Source of the DNA: an uncultured Christensenellaceae bacterium
GTDB taxonomy: Bacteria > Bacillota > Clostridia > Christensenellales > Borkfalkiaceae
Assembly (NCBI GenBank): GCA_910586985.1
Contig: CAJUKK010000007.1
Location: 82,782-146,781, forward strand
DNA length: 64,000 bases
Direction: 5' to 3'
Below, in pieces: positions 7,098-16,814 of the stretch (the stretch's first letter is position 1; each line of letters starts with the position of its first letter). The position numbers and the translations under genes were made by a program. Under the pieces are notes generated by a model. The model did no database searches. It had not been told where the DNA came from and saw only the letters and a program-made list of their open reading frames with translations.

Positions 7098-9764
7098 TTA
7101 TGCCTGTTCCGTCATGATAATGGTATAACCCAACAAGGTAACTGAAAGAGTCATCTTGCCGTCTTCGGTCTGCCCTACCGCGCCTTCCAATCTGTCGCCT
7201 TCGTCACCCAGCCAAATTACAGTCTTCATATCGGGCGTAAATTGATGGATAAAGTTCAGTGTGAGAATCGAGACTTTCATTTTTCCCGTTCCGTCTGCAT
7301 TGACTGTGAGCGTAATCTTCGTATTTGCGAACGAAGGCGCATCGGCGGGAATGGCACCCGTAAAGGTTTTCGTTTCGGACAAATAAACGGGGGTTCCGTC
7401 GATTGCGGCAAACGTGAGCTTTTCCACTGCCCCGATCTTATTTTTAAGCGTATACTCGAACCGTACGTTATCGTAACCGATTTTCTCATCCTTTGCCGCT
7501 TTTATTAACTGCAATTCGAGCGTTTCTCCGCCGCCGAGGTTGAGAATGAGTTTGTTGGTTTCCGCCTTATAATCGTAAGAGATATTTTTCTTTTCTAAGG
7601 AGAACGTTTCTTGGAATTTTTCAAGCGTTAAGCCGAGATTGCCCGCCGTGTTGTGCGTGTTGAAATCTTTTTCCGCCAACGCCGATTTCACAACAAAGTC
7701 CGCCGTTAAATCGGGGCGAAGCACCAATTCCGTCATTGAACCGCCGGGGAAGAAGTTATTCAAGGTCACGCTCTTGCCGTCGCCGTCCTTATAAACTTCC
7801 TCGGACGTCTGTCCTGCGCGGAACACTACCGTGTAATCGGCAAAAGGCGTTCCCTCGTTCCATACCGCTGCAAATTTCAGCTCGTTTCCTTCAAGCGTTC
7901 CGGGCAGAGTATAGCTATCTCCCGGCATATAGTTCTGTGTTCCGTCCGTCCAGCCGCCGAAAAGTTTTCCCGCTAGCACATAATCGTTTTCGGGGAAGAC
8001 AAACGATTTGCTTTCATACGAATCAATATTCTCCACCAAACCCGTCGCTCCGTTTCCGCCTTCGAATTTTACGGTAATCCGTTTGCGCCATACTGCCGTA
8101 AGCGTGGTATCGTTATCCTTCGGTACGGCATAAGACGCGCCCGCCGCATATACTTTCGTACCGTCCGTCCAACCGTCGAATAAACTCGTTCCGTTTTCAT
8201 AAGGCATTTCGGGAAGATTGAACTTCATCGTTTCGCCCGTCGTAACCGATTCGATCGTCTTATCCTGTATCCCCGTTGCGAACGACACCGTTCTGAGCGC
8301 TCTCCAATCGGGTATATAGGTTGTATTCGCTGTAACCGACGTTCTCTGTCCGGGCATGGTACCGGACGTCGTTGCCGAAGCATTCGACTTTTTCCAACCG
8401 TTGAAAGCAAAGCCCTCTTTTTTCAACTCACATTCGGGAAAAACGAAATAGATGCCTTTTCCGATTTGGAACGATTGGGGAACGTTACCCGATCCATCGT
8501 TCGCTTCAAACGAAATCGTAACAAGCGTATCTATCTTTGCAACGTATGTGGTTGCTTCGGTAATCTTTTCGGATGCGCCCGGTTTCTTTGCTGTGCCCGC
8601 ATTATTTTTCAGCCAACCCGAAAAGCCTTTCCCGCTCTCGCCGACAAACGAAGCGTCGGGCAAGATTATAGAAGATTCAATTGGCGCCTTTACGATCCAA
8701 CCCGTTGCATCGTCATTGTTTGCCTTAAACGTCACGTCTACGTACTCCGCCCAAACAGGCTCGAAAACGACGTCTTCCGTCACCTTATAGCTTCCGCCCG
8801 GTTGCACGGTTTTTCCCTTTCCGTCCGACCAACCCGCAAAGCCTTTGGAATAATCTTTATACTCGTAAGGATTGGCAGGCAGATAAACGTACTTTCCGTA
8901 AAGCGTGTCGGGAAGGATCATATCGCCAACGTTTCCCTTTCCGTCCGCGCCCTTCGTGATCGTAACGTGCAGGCTATCCGACCATACCGCAATGAATTGT
9001 GTGTCGCGGTCGATTGTGACCTTTTCTTTGGGTTGAAACAGATAATTTTCGCCGTACTCGTAAATTTTTCCGTTTGCCGCCCAACCGCGGAACACGTTAC
9101 CCTCTTTTGAAAACTTCGCTTCGGGAAGCGTAATTTCCTTCGGTTCCTCGTAGGTCGCCTTTTCGGGAAGAGTAAAGCCCTCTTCCAACGTAACGCCCTC
9201 GCCTACGTCGAACGACACGTCGTAGGTCTCGGGTTCGGGTTCGGGCTCGGGTTCTTCGGGCTTGGGCATCATCGCCTCGTTGCTGTAAAAATACAGCACC
9301 GTCTGCGGAATTACCTTACCGATATCGAACGTAAATTTCATGCTATTGTCCGCAAGATATTCAATATTGATATCCTGATCGCCGAACGTCAACTCGCCCG
9401 TTTCCGAATTTTTACGCGTGGAATGATAGGTGATTACCGTTTTATCCTCGTTAAGCTCGTAAGTATCGTCATGCACGAAATTCGAAATACGGAAACCGAG
9501 CATCGTATCCATCATAACGATTGCACTATCGGTGAACGTTAAATTCATTTTTGCATCGCCGTTCGGCTCGAACGTGAGCGTACCGGGGTTGCAGAGCGTA
9601 GACAGCGGACCGATTGCCGTGCTCATCGTAAGGTCTACGTGGAACACCGTCGTTTTATCGAAACCTTTGTTTTCGTCTTTGTCGCCGCAGGCAGTTAAAA
9701 TTGCCGCGCAACAGGTTGCCGCAAGCGCCGTGGTAAGCGCAAGACAAACTACCTTTTTCTTCAT
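7098..9764 (-). CDS. Surface lipoprotein with six InlB B-repeats
   Basis: A lipoprotein of 888 residues from the ATG at 9764, chosen over an upstream in-frame start at 9818 because a TCCTCC complement (GGAGGA) is correctly spaced and the reading then opens with MKKKVVCLAL. The signal peptide ends at the lipobox LTAC. An N-terminal domain (about 30-180), a Glu-Pro spacer (EPEPEPEPE), then six consecutive Listeria-Bacteroides/InlB B-repeats of about 70 residues follow, each with a F-x-G-W core (FRGW, FAGW, FSGW, FNGW, FDGW, FGGW), then a C-terminal beta-rich domain. B-repeats are adhesive surface modules. It precedes the sugar-binding protein on the same strand, so it may help capture polysaccharide outside the cell. 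Confidence 0.85.
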   Translation of the reverse strand: MKKKVVCLALTTALAATCCAAILTACGDKDENKGFDKTTVFHVDLTMSTAIGPLSTLCNPGTLTFEPNGDAKMNLTFTDSAIVMMDTMLGFRISNFVHDDTYELNEDKTVITYHSTRKNSETGELTFGDQDINIEYLADNSMKFTFDIGKVIPQTVLYFYSNEAMMPKPEEPEPEPEPETYDVSFDVGEGVTLEEGFTLPEKATYEEPKEITLPEAKFSKEGNVFRGWAANGKIYEYGENYLFQPKEKVTIDRDTQFIAVWSDSLHVTITKGADGKGNVGDMILPDTLYGKYVYLPANPYEYKDYSKGFAGWSDGKGKTVQPGGSYKVTEDVVFEPVWAEYVDVTFKANNDDATGWIVKAPIESSIILPDASFVGESGKGFSGWLKNNAGTAKKPGASEKITEATTYVAKIDTLVTISFEANDGSGNVPQSFQIGKGIYFVFPECELKKEGFAFNGWKKSNASATTSGTMPGQRTSVTANTTYIPDWRALRTVSFATGIQDKTIESVTTGETMKFNLPEMPYENGTSLFDGWTDGTKVYAAGASYAVPKDNDTTLTAVWRKRITVKFEGGNGATGLVENIDSYESKSFVFPENDYVLAGKLFGGWTDGTQNYMPGDSYTLPGTLEGNELKFAAVWNEGTPFADYTVVFRAGQTSEEVYKDGDGKSVTLNNFFPGGSMTELVLRPDLTADFVVKSALAEKDFNTHNTAGNLGLTLEKFQETFSLEKKNISYDYKAETNKLILNLGGGETLELQLIKAAKDEKIGYDNVRFEYTLKNKIGAVEKLTFAAIDGTPVYLSETKTFTGAIPADAPSFANTKITLTVNADGTGKMKVSILTLNFIHQFTPDMKTVIWLGDEGDRLEGAVGQTEDGKMTLSVTLLGYTIIMTEQA

Positions 9765-9902
9765 AACTTTTCCTCCTGTTTCGGAATACGCTGTCTGCGT
9801 TTCTTCCATTTTCGACAACAGTATAAACGGAAAGGAAATTGTTTTATATTAAAAATTCTACCACGAATAACAAAAAAACTACTTTTTTTGTATTTTCACA
9901 AA

Positions 9903-10742
9903 TTATTGTAAGCCGTCGAATACCGTGCGCAAAAACTCAACGCTCTTTTCAAACCATTCCGAAAACTTGGCGCACACCTTTTTTAGCGCCTCGCGCATAG
10001 GAGATTCCAGCGTTAAAAGGATTCCCGACGAAACGGCTTTATTGGCAAGGCTCATACCGTGCGGACCGTCTTTATAAATGTGAAGCTCGTAGCTCACCCC
10101 GCTCTTTGCAAGCGCGGCGGCATACAACAAAGAGTTCATGGCAGGCACGCAAGTATCCGCCGCCGTGTGGCAGATAAACGCGGGCGGCGTATCGCAGCTT
10201 ACGTAGTTTTCGAGCGACAGCTTTTCGGGATACTGCGTACCTTTCCCGTGTACACAGTTCAAATGCTCGTACGCATATTCCCCTGCCGTGATGCAGGGAT
10301 ATACGAGCACCTGCGCATTGGGCTTTGCCTGTTCTTTGTTCGTTACGGGATTCACCGTTTCGTCCTTCCAATGGACTGCGGTACTCGCCGCCAAATGCCC
10401 GCCCGCCGAAAAGCCGACGACGGCAACTTTATCAGGGTTGATATACAGCTCTTCGGCGTGCGTTCTTATGTAAGCGATCGCCTCGAACGCTTCCTTTTGC
10501 GGGGCGGGAAATACCGCTTTCTCTTTTACGGAATATTGCAACACGAATGCCTGAAAGCCCTTTGCGGAATAGCTGAGCGCAACGGGTTCGTTTTCGGGAT
10601 TGGATACGAACTCGTACCCGCCGCCCGGAAAAATAAGTACCGCGGGACGGGCGGAAGATTCGATCAACTCCTCCTTCGGCTCCTGAATATATCCCGTTAA
10701 GCGCGCGCCCTGCGCGCCGATTTCTACGTTGATGATTTTCAT
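9903..10742 (-). CDS. Alpha/beta hydrolase, acetyl-xylan-esterase-like
   Basis: A 279-residue serine esterase. The oxyanion-hole motif PGGGYEF (about 39-45), the nucleophile elbow GFSAGGH (Ser about 106), an Asp near TAADTCVP and the catalytic His in GPHGMS are all present. There is no signal peptide. Such enzymes in carbohydrate loci usually remove acetyl groups from imported xylo-oligosaccharides. It is downstream of the acyltransferase and GH3 genes on the same strand with only 25 bases between it and the acyltransferase gene, so it probably belongs to that operon. Confidence 0.85.
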   Translation of the reverse strand: MKIINVEIGAQGARLTGYIQEPKEELIESSARPAVLIFPGGGYEFVSNPENEPVALSYSAKGFQAFVLQYSVKEKAVFPAPQKEAFEAIAYIRTHAEELYINPDKVAVVGFSAGGHLAASTAVHWKDETVNPVTNKEQAKPNAQVLVYPCITAGEYAYEHLNCVHGKGTQYPEKLSLENYVSCDTPPAFICHTAADTCVPAMNSLLYAAALAKSGVSYELHIYKDGPHGMSLANKAVSSGILLTLESPMREALKKVCAKFSEWFEKSVEFLRTVFDGLQ

Positions 10743-10767
10743 TTTATTTCACCTCTATATTATTTCG

Positions 10768-11568
10768 TCATTCCAAAATGCCGTAAGCCTCGCCAACCTT
10801 CCCGCCCGACAAAACGTATGGTTTTAAGTTCCGTTGCAACGTGGTGTTTTCCGGAAATTCTTCGGGTAATAAATCGGAGTTGCGGTATACCCATATTTTA
10901 TAACTCTCGTCGTCCTCAATTATTTCTTTTATCCGAAACCGCTTTGCAAAGCAAATAATTTTCGACTGCGACGGAAGAACGCGGGCAAGCGCGGGAGAAA
11001 GCAACCACGACCTGCAATAATATTCTTTTATTCCGCCCGCATAACGCTCGAAAAATCTCCGCATTTCGGCAAGCGACAAGTCCACCGCCCTTTGCGACAG
11101 ATCGGCATCGGACGGGATATGTATGGAAACCGCCGTTTCCCCGTCTGTCTTTGTCAATTCATATTCAAGCGTTCCCAAACGGAACAGCTTTAATCCGAGC
11201 TGACGCGGCGTCCACCACCAACGGTCGAAGCCGAACACTCCATGTGCGATACGGTATTCGCGGACGAAGCGCGAAAAGCAACCCATCGTCGCATCAAAAA
11301 TATCCGTCGGAATCCCTGCTTTCCCGTATGATTTTTTTGCAACGGTCGCGGCGCGCAACATTACAAAAAGAATTTTTACACCGTTTGCATCGTCGGTCAG
11401 GCGACCGTGCAACTCGTCCGCAACGGCGTTGCTTTCTGCGCCGCAGAGGCGTTCTGCGAATTCTTCTTCCTGTGCGTCCGAAAGCCCCGTTTTCGTCCGT
11501 TTTAACAATGCGACGACTTCCTGTGGCATTCCGATCGCGGCACAAAGCGTTTCGACTTCGCGGTTCAT
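10768..11568 (-). CDS. NAT_N/GNAT_C acyltransferase-domain protein (DUF5596-like)
   Basis: A 266-residue protein whose organisation matches the family annotated as N-acyltransferase N-terminal plus GNAT C-terminal domain: an all-helical first third, then FDRWWWTPRQLGLKLFRLGTLEYEL and a short HIPSDADLS segment, typical of this group, followed by a C-terminal half with SWLLSPALARVL. Its biochemical role is not established for the family; members are found next to glycoside hydrolase genes in gut Clostridia. The start overlaps the GH3 stop by four bases (ATGA), so the two are coupled. Confidence 0.7.
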   Translation of the reverse strand: MNREVETLCAAIGMPQEVVALLKRTKTGLSDAQEEEFAERLCGAESNAVADELHGRLTDDANGVKILFVMLRAATVAKKSYGKAGIPTDIFDATMGCFSRFVREYRIAHGVFGFDRWWWTPRQLGLKLFRLGTLEYELTKTDGETAVSIHIPSDADLSQRAVDLSLAEMRRFFERYAGGIKEYYCRSWLLSPALARVLPSQSKIICFAKRFRIKEIIEDDESYKIWVYRNSDLLPEEFPENTTLQRNLKPYVLSGGKVGEAYGILE

Positions 11569-13814
11569 TTTCCCTCCAAAGAGCCGCGAAGCATACCAAG
11601 CAAACCGTTATATTGCTCTGCCGACAAATTGAGCGCAAGTTTTACCGTGCGCAAGGGCGCTTGCATGTAGGCGGCGCGCATCATGGCGTCGTCTTTTTTG
11701 CCCATTTTCTCGCCGTCGTCGTGCGGGCGCGTCTTTTTTAACAGTCCTTGCATGACAGCGCGCGTTTCTGGATAGGCGAACAACTGCTCTACCGTCGTGT
11801 TATCGTCGATCGATAAAGGCAGCCGCGCCGTAGAATGAACGGTTATCTTTTCCGAAATACCAACGTCACGCGAATGCTTTGCAATTGTAATTTCGTATTC
11901 GCCGCTTGCGCAGTACCAATCGGAAAGATCCTCGTTCCAATAGGCGAACGAACGCTTATCGAGCGTAAAACATACCGTCTTTTTTTCGCCTGCTTCGAGC
12001 GCGATTTTCTCGAAAGCTTTCAATTCCCGCACGGGGCGAACGGCACTGCCCGTATGATCGGAAACATAGAGCTGAACGACCTCTTTGCCGTCGCGTTGCC
12101 CGACGTTCTTCACGTCGACGCTGACCTCGAGCGTTTCCGTATCGCGCATTTCGCTTTTGGAAACCGTTAAATTTTCATATGCACACTGCGTATACGAGAG
12201 CCCGTAGCCGAACGGAAAGAGTACCCTCTGCTTTTTACTGTCGTAATAGCGGTAGCCGATAAACACGCCCTCGGCATAATCGACCTTTTTCTTATCGCCG
12301 GGAAAATTCAAATAAGCGGGATTGTCCTCTAATTTCAGAGGGAAGGTTTCGGCAAGTCTGCCCGAGGGATTTGCGTTCCCGTAAAGCAAATTCACGGTCG
12401 CTTCCCCCACACCCTCGCCGCAAAGATACACCTCCAAAACGGCGTTCACGTCCTTGATCCAGGGCATGGCGACGGGCGAGCCGTTATGTAAGACCACCGT
12501 AACGTTTGCACCGCTTTCGACCAACTCCTTTATGAGCAGGTTCTGACATTCGGGCAGGTCGATATGCGTTCTGTCGTAGCCCTCCGATTCGTAGCTGTCG
12601 GGCAAGCCCGCGAACACAATTACTTTATCCGCATTTTTTGCGGCATGAATCGCTTCGGCGCGTTCCTCGTTCGTTCCGCCTCCGTCTGCGCCGAAGCCCT
12701 TTATATAGGAAACGCCGTAGCCTTCGGCAAAGCAATACGCCCCTTCCGCCGAATATGCGTTTACGTGCGAGCTGCCGCCGCCCTGATAGCGCGGCTTTTG
12801 TGCAAGCTCGCCGATAAATAAAACCTTTTCTCCTCTCTTTAAGGGAAGCGCGCCCTCGTTTTTAAGCAGCACCGCGCATTCCTCGGCGATTTTAACGGCT
12901 TTTTGATGATCGGCTTGTCGGTCGAATTTTGCCGTTCTGCGGTTGTCGATATAATCGAGCACGACCTTTAAAATTCTTTCTACCGCTTCGTCGAGCACGC
13001 TTTCCGAAAGCTCGCCCGCGCGGACGGCGGCAACGATTTTTTCGTCGTTTTCCCTATCTCCGCCCGGCATTTCCAAATCGAGCCCCGCCTTTAACGCCTT
13101 CACTCGGTCGCTCACGGCATACCAATCGCTGACCACAAAGCCCTCGAATCCCCATTCGTCGCGCAGAATTTTCGTAAGCAGCCACTCGTTTTCCGACGCA
13201 TAAACGCCGTTTATTTTATTGTAAGAGCACATCACCGTTTTCGGCTGCGCTTCCTTTACGACCTTTTCAAACGCGGGAAAATAAATTTCGCGCAGCGCAC
13301 GCTCGCTCACTTGCGAGGAAACGCTCATTCTGCGCGTCTCCTGATTGTTGGCGGCAAAGTGCTTTACGCTCACCCCGACGCCCTTGCTCTGCACACCCTT
13401 CGTAAAGGCGCAGGCAAGCTCGCCCGCAAGATAGGGATCCTCCGAAAAATATTCGAAGTTTCTGCCGCAGACGGGGGAACGCTTCATATTCACCGCAGGA
13501 CCGAGCAATACGGCAACGTTTTCTGCCATACACTCCTGCCCCAGCGTTTCGCCCGTTTCATATAAAAGCGTTCTGTCGAACGAGGCGGACGTTGCGCAGG
13601 CGGCGGGAAAGCATACGGCTTGAATGCTGTCGTGAATGCCCAAATGATCGGCGCCCTCCTCCTGTTTGCGCAAGCCGTGCGGACCGTCGCTCACCATAAC
13701 GGATGGAACGTTAAGCCGTTCCGCCCCCTTCGTGTGCCAGAAATCCAAACCCGAACACAGTCCCGCTTTTTCTTCGAGCGTGAGTTGTGCGATTAGCTTT
13801 TTCAAATCGTGCAT
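11565..13814 (-). CDS. Glycoside hydrolase family 3 beta-glycosidase
   Basis: A 749-residue GH3 enzyme with the usual N-terminal TIM barrel, alpha/beta sandwich and fibronectin-III-like C-terminal domain. The nucleophile motif VVSDW places Asp at about 230; KHFAANNQE (151-159) and SDGPHGLR (42-49) are the sugar-binding motifs; the ESEGYDR acid/base segment lies in the second domain. Residues about 660-749 form an extra helical tail beyond the FnIII domain. There is no signal peptide, so it acts on imported oligosaccharides. Beta-glucosidase or beta-xylosidase activity is likely; the neighbouring GH39 and esterase favour xylo-oligosaccharides. Confidence 0.92.
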   Translation of the reverse strand: MHDLKKLIAQLTLEEKAGLCSGLDFWHTKGAERLNVPSVMVSDGPHGLRKQEEGADHLGIHDSIQAVCFPAACATSASFDRTLLYETGETLGQECMAENVAVLLGPAVNMKRSPVCGRNFEYFSEDPYLAGELACAFTKGVQSKGVGVSVKHFAANNQETRRMSVSSQVSERALREIYFPAFEKVVKEAQPKTVMCSYNKINGVYASENEWLLTKILRDEWGFEGFVVSDWYAVSDRVKALKAGLDLEMPGGDRENDEKIVAAVRAGELSESVLDEAVERILKVVLDYIDNRRTAKFDRQADHQKAVKIAEECAVLLKNEGALPLKRGEKVLFIGELAQKPRYQGGGSSHVNAYSAEGAYCFAEGYGVSYIKGFGADGGGTNEERAEAIHAAKNADKVIVFAGLPDSYESEGYDRTHIDLPECQNLLIKELVESGANVTVVLHNGSPVAMPWIKDVNAVLEVYLCGEGVGEATVNLLYGNANPSGRLAETFPLKLEDNPAYLNFPGDKKKVDYAEGVFIGYRYYDSKKQRVLFPFGYGLSYTQCAYENLTVSKSEMRDTETLEVSVDVKNVGQRDGKEVVQLYVSDHTGSAVRPVRELKAFEKIALEAGEKKTVCFTLDKRSFAYWNEDLSDWYCASGEYEITIAKHSRDVGISEKITVHSTARLPLSIDDNTTVEQLFAYPETRAVMQGLLKKTRPHDDGEKMGKKDDAMMRAAYMQAPLRTVKLALNLSAEQYNGLLGMLRGSLEGK

Positions 13815-13905
13815 AACGGATTCTCCTTTTTTAACGAAGTATAGCGCAAGATGATATCGAATTATATTAAGATTTCTTTATGAATGGTAATTCTTCCACC
13901 TGAAT

Positions 13906-15120
13906 TTATTTACGCCGTTTCTTCCGTTCGAGATATTGCCCCGGCGTCATTCCGATATACTTTGTAAATACTTTTATAAAGTAGCTTTGAGAACTGAACC
14001 CCAGACTGTTGCTGATATCGGCAATCGAGCGTTCGGTATTATCGAGCAGGTTTTTCGCCTCCATCACACGTTCCCTTTGCACGAATGCGGAGAACTTTTC
14101 CCCCAAATGATTGACAAAAAGCCGTGATAGATATTTGGGATTGATATTCAACTCGTTTGCCACGTCTTCGAGAGACAGGGCGTAATGTAAATGCGCGCGG
14201 ATATACTGAATACTGCGCGTAATATACGGCGAATAAGTCGATTGCGCTTCGCCGGTGTTCCCCACTTCGCGCACCTTCTGCGTAAAGTGAACAAGCACTT
14301 CCGTGATAAACGACGCCGTATCCATTCCCGAAACGCCTTGCCCCAAACGCTTAAAGTACAGATCGCTCATGCTGTAAGCATCGACGTAATCGACTCCACC
14401 GTCGATGGCGGCACGCGTTGCCAATGCGACGATCGTAACCGCCTCGAACAACGCCTGATAGTGATTTCCCTCGGTACTCGGATCTTTTACCGTGGGCATG
14501 CGGAAACGCCGCACGGCTTCCACGTCGCCGTTCGTAACGTAAGAAAACAGCCGTTTTTCCTCTTCGGGCGCATAAACCGTTTCACGTTCCTCTTCCCGCG
14601 CGTTGAAAATCGCTTCGGTGAGTTGCCGATCGATAAACGTTGCAAGCGATCGCTCCGAAATTTCCGCGCTCATTTTTTCCGCGCCGTATTCCTTACCGTT
14701 AAAAAGCTCTCCCAGCACAGAGACGAACCGACAAAATTCGCTCAAAGATACCGCAGGCGTTTTCAAAAGCTCTGCGTGTACTTTTTCGGAATTGATAAGG
14801 TAATATATCGAAACGAACTTTTTGCTTCTGCGGCTCAACGGGTGTATTTCATAGCTTGGTCCCGCAACGCAATAGCCCGTATTTCCTTCGCCTTCGATTT
14901 TCAGAACGCCGAATAATCCGCCGCCCTCCAAACGGTGAATCCGCGGTGTTACAGTCGCCTTCTCCGTAAAATGCGCAAAGAAGGATTCCAGCCTGTCCGT
15001 TTGAACAAGCCGATCCTTTTCAATCGTAGAAAAGAGTAGGCGACTGTCTTCGTCGAATATCCAAACAGGTACTCCGCTTTGCTCCGAAAGATAGTTTACT
15101 ATGTTCGATTTCCCTTCCAT
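13906..15120 (-). CDS. AraC family transcriptional regulator
   Basis: A 404-residue regulator. The last 100 residues are a complete AraC/XylS double HTH: LSLEDVANELNINPKYLSRLF is the first helix-turn-helix and IADISNSLGFSSQSYFIKVF the second, ending in the classic GMTPGQYLERKK. The N-terminal 290 residues form a sensor region without membrane segments. It is divergent from GH39 and sits between the GH3 and GH39 gene groups, so it is the likely activator of both. Its promoter (TTGTAA, 17 bases, TATAAT) and a GGGGG ribosome binding site are visible upstream. Confidence 0.9.
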   Translation of the reverse strand: MEGKSNIVNYLSEQSGVPVWIFDEDSRLLFSTIEKDRLVQTDRLESFFAHFTEKATVTPRIHRLEGGGLFGVLKIEGEGNTGYCVAGPSYEIHPLSRRSKKFVSIYYLINSEKVHAELLKTPAVSLSEFCRFVSVLGELFNGKEYGAEKMSAEISERSLATFIDRQLTEAIFNAREEERETVYAPEEEKRLFSYVTNGDVEAVRRFRMPTVKDPSTEGNHYQALFEAVTIVALATRAAIDGGVDYVDAYSMSDLYFKRLGQGVSGMDTASFITEVLVHFTQKVREVGNTGEAQSTYSPYITRSIQYIRAHLHYALSLEDVANELNINPKYLSRLFVNHLGEKFSAFVQRERVMEAKNLLDNTERSIADISNSLGFSSQSYFIKVFTKYIGMTPGQYLERKKRRK

Positions 15121-15141
15121 GTTGCCCCCTTATTTGCCGAT

Positions 15142-15170
15142 ATTATACAATATTTCTCTTGAAATTACAA
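15142..15170 (-). promoter_or_regulatory. Sigma-A-type promoter of the AraC regulator gene
   Basis: On the minus strand TTGTAA (15165-15170) and TATAAT (15142-15147) are separated by exactly 17 bases, about 22 bases before the ATG at 15120. The rest of the 137-base divergent intergenic region toward GH39 (imperfect GGTATC/GATAC repeats near 15198-15217) is the natural place for AraC binding sites. Confidence 0.75.
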
Positions 15171-15257
15171 GATTTTTTACCATTGCGATAGAAAATTTGG
15201 TATCAATCACCCGATACGCATATTAAAATGAAGGCAACTTACAAAGAGGTGTATTGT

Positions 15258-16814
15258 ATGAAACTTCAATTCGACTGTTCCGACAAGATTATCGAATACT
15301 CCAAGCATTGGGAATTCTGCATCGGCAGCTGCCACGCCGCAACCGCTCTCCGAGAAGACTTCCGCAAGCAGTTAAAGGAATGCCGAAACCAGATCGGCTT
15401 CCGTTATCTTCGCTTTCACGGCCTATTCGACGACGATATGAGCGTATTGAGCAAATCGATCTTTACGGGTGACTACATATTATCATTTACGAATATCGAC
15501 AATATCTATGATTTCCTGCTCTCGATCGGCATGAAACCGTTCGTGGAAATCGGCTTTATGCCGGAATGCTTGAAAAGCGGAAACGAAACGATTTTCCACT
15601 ATAAGGCAAATATTACGCCCCCCAACGACAAGGATCGGTGGAATTGGCTCGTCAAAGAGTTTATCACCCATCTTATCGATCGATATGGCAGAGACGAAGT
15701 GCGCTCTTGGTATTTTGAAATTTGGAACGAACCCAACCTCGACGGCGAAAACGGCTTGGCGGGCGGCAGATTCTGGAGCGGCAATATGGACGATTACTTC
15801 GAGCTGTACCGCAACACCGTAACTGTGATCAAAACTGTCGATCCTATGCTGCGAGTCGGCGGGCCCGCAACCTCAAATAACGCCTTTATTCCCGAAACGA
15901 TTGCATTCTGCCGCAAAAATAATTTGCCCATTGACTTTATCAGCACGCACCATTACCCTACCGACGTCGTGCTTGGCTACGGCGTGGAGGACAGCAAAAA
16001 CTTTGTAAAAAAATTCAACAGCACGGATAAAAGCGACGTTTCCGCCGTGCGCAAGCTATTACAGCATTACCTCACCTTTCAGGCGGACATCTGGGAAAAG
16101 GTGGACAGAGGCGTGCTGACCGACATGGCGAAACGGGCAAAGAGCGAGGCGGAGGACTTGCCCCTCTTCTATACCGAATGGAACAGCCTTGCGGGCATCG
16201 AATCGGACGGACCGTTCGGCGCATCGTTCATCGCCAAAACGGTGCTCGATAATATTGGAATCGTAGACGGGTGCGGCTATTGGACGTTCTCGGATATCTT
16301 CGAAGAAAAAGGAATGCCCAACCTCGCCTTCCACGGCGGCTTCGGACTTATGACTATGCAGGGAGTCAAAAAGGCGTCATACCGTGCGTTCGAGCTCTTG
16401 CACCGTTTGCCCGATAGAAAATACCAAACGAACCTCGGAAACGGAACGGTAGATTGCTACTTCTTCCCCGACGAACGAGACAATACGCTCAAAATTATTG
16501 CCGTAAATCACAACTCTCTTTTACACGACATTCAGACCGAGCACATTGAGTTGACAATTTCGCAAAAATGCGGTAAATTTTTAGAGAAAGGCGATATCGT
16601 ACGTATCGACGAAACGCACTCTAATGCGCTTGCCAAATGGCATGAAATGGGCAATCCCGCAACACTGAACGAGAAGCAGACCAACCGCTTGTGTGCGGCG
16701 TCGGCGCTCGAACGGGAAGAAATCTTACTCGGCACGTCGGGCAAAAATACCGTCCTTAAATTTGAATTGCCGCCACAGGGTACGGCTCTCATTACCCTGT
16801 ATTACACGAAATGA
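15258..16814 (+). CDS. Glycoside hydrolase family 39 beta-xylosidase-like
   Basis: A 518-residue GH39 enzyme. The start is set at 15258 (MKLQFDC) because AAAGAGGTG lies just upstream; an in-frame ATG at 15228 has no ribosome binding site. The acid/base motif EIWNEPN puts Glu at about 158 and the nucleophile motif FYTEWNS puts Glu at about 307, the two hallmark GH39 catalytic residues; HHYPTD lies between them. A C-terminal beta-sandwich domain follows the barrel. No signal peptide. It overlaps the next gene by four bases. Beta-xylosidase is the commonest activity in the family. Confidence 0.92.
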   Translation: MKLQFDCSDKIIEYSKHWEFCIGSCHAATALREDFRKQLKECRNQIGFRYLRFHGLFDDDMSVLSKSIFTGDYILSFTNIDNIYDFLLSIGMKPFVEIGFMPECLKSGNETIFHYKANITPPNDKDRWNWLVKEFITHLIDRYGRDEVRSWYFEIWNEPNLDGENGLAGGRFWSGNMDDYFELYRNTVTVIKTVDPMLRVGGPATSNNAFIPETIAFCRKNNLPIDFISTHHYPTDVVLGYGVEDSKNFVKKFNSTDKSDVSAVRKLLQHYLTFQADIWEKVDRGVLTDMAKRAKSEAEDLPLFYTEWNSLAGIESDGPFGASFIAKTVLDNIGIVDGCGYWTFSDIFEEKGMPNLAFHGGFGLMTMQGVKKASYRAFELLHRLPDRKYQTNLGNGTVDCYFFPDERDNTLKIIAVNHNSLLHDIQTEHIELTISQKCGKFLEKGDIVRIDETHSNALAKWHEMGNPATLNEKQTNRLCAASALEREEILLGTSGKNTVLKFELPPQGTALITLYYTK

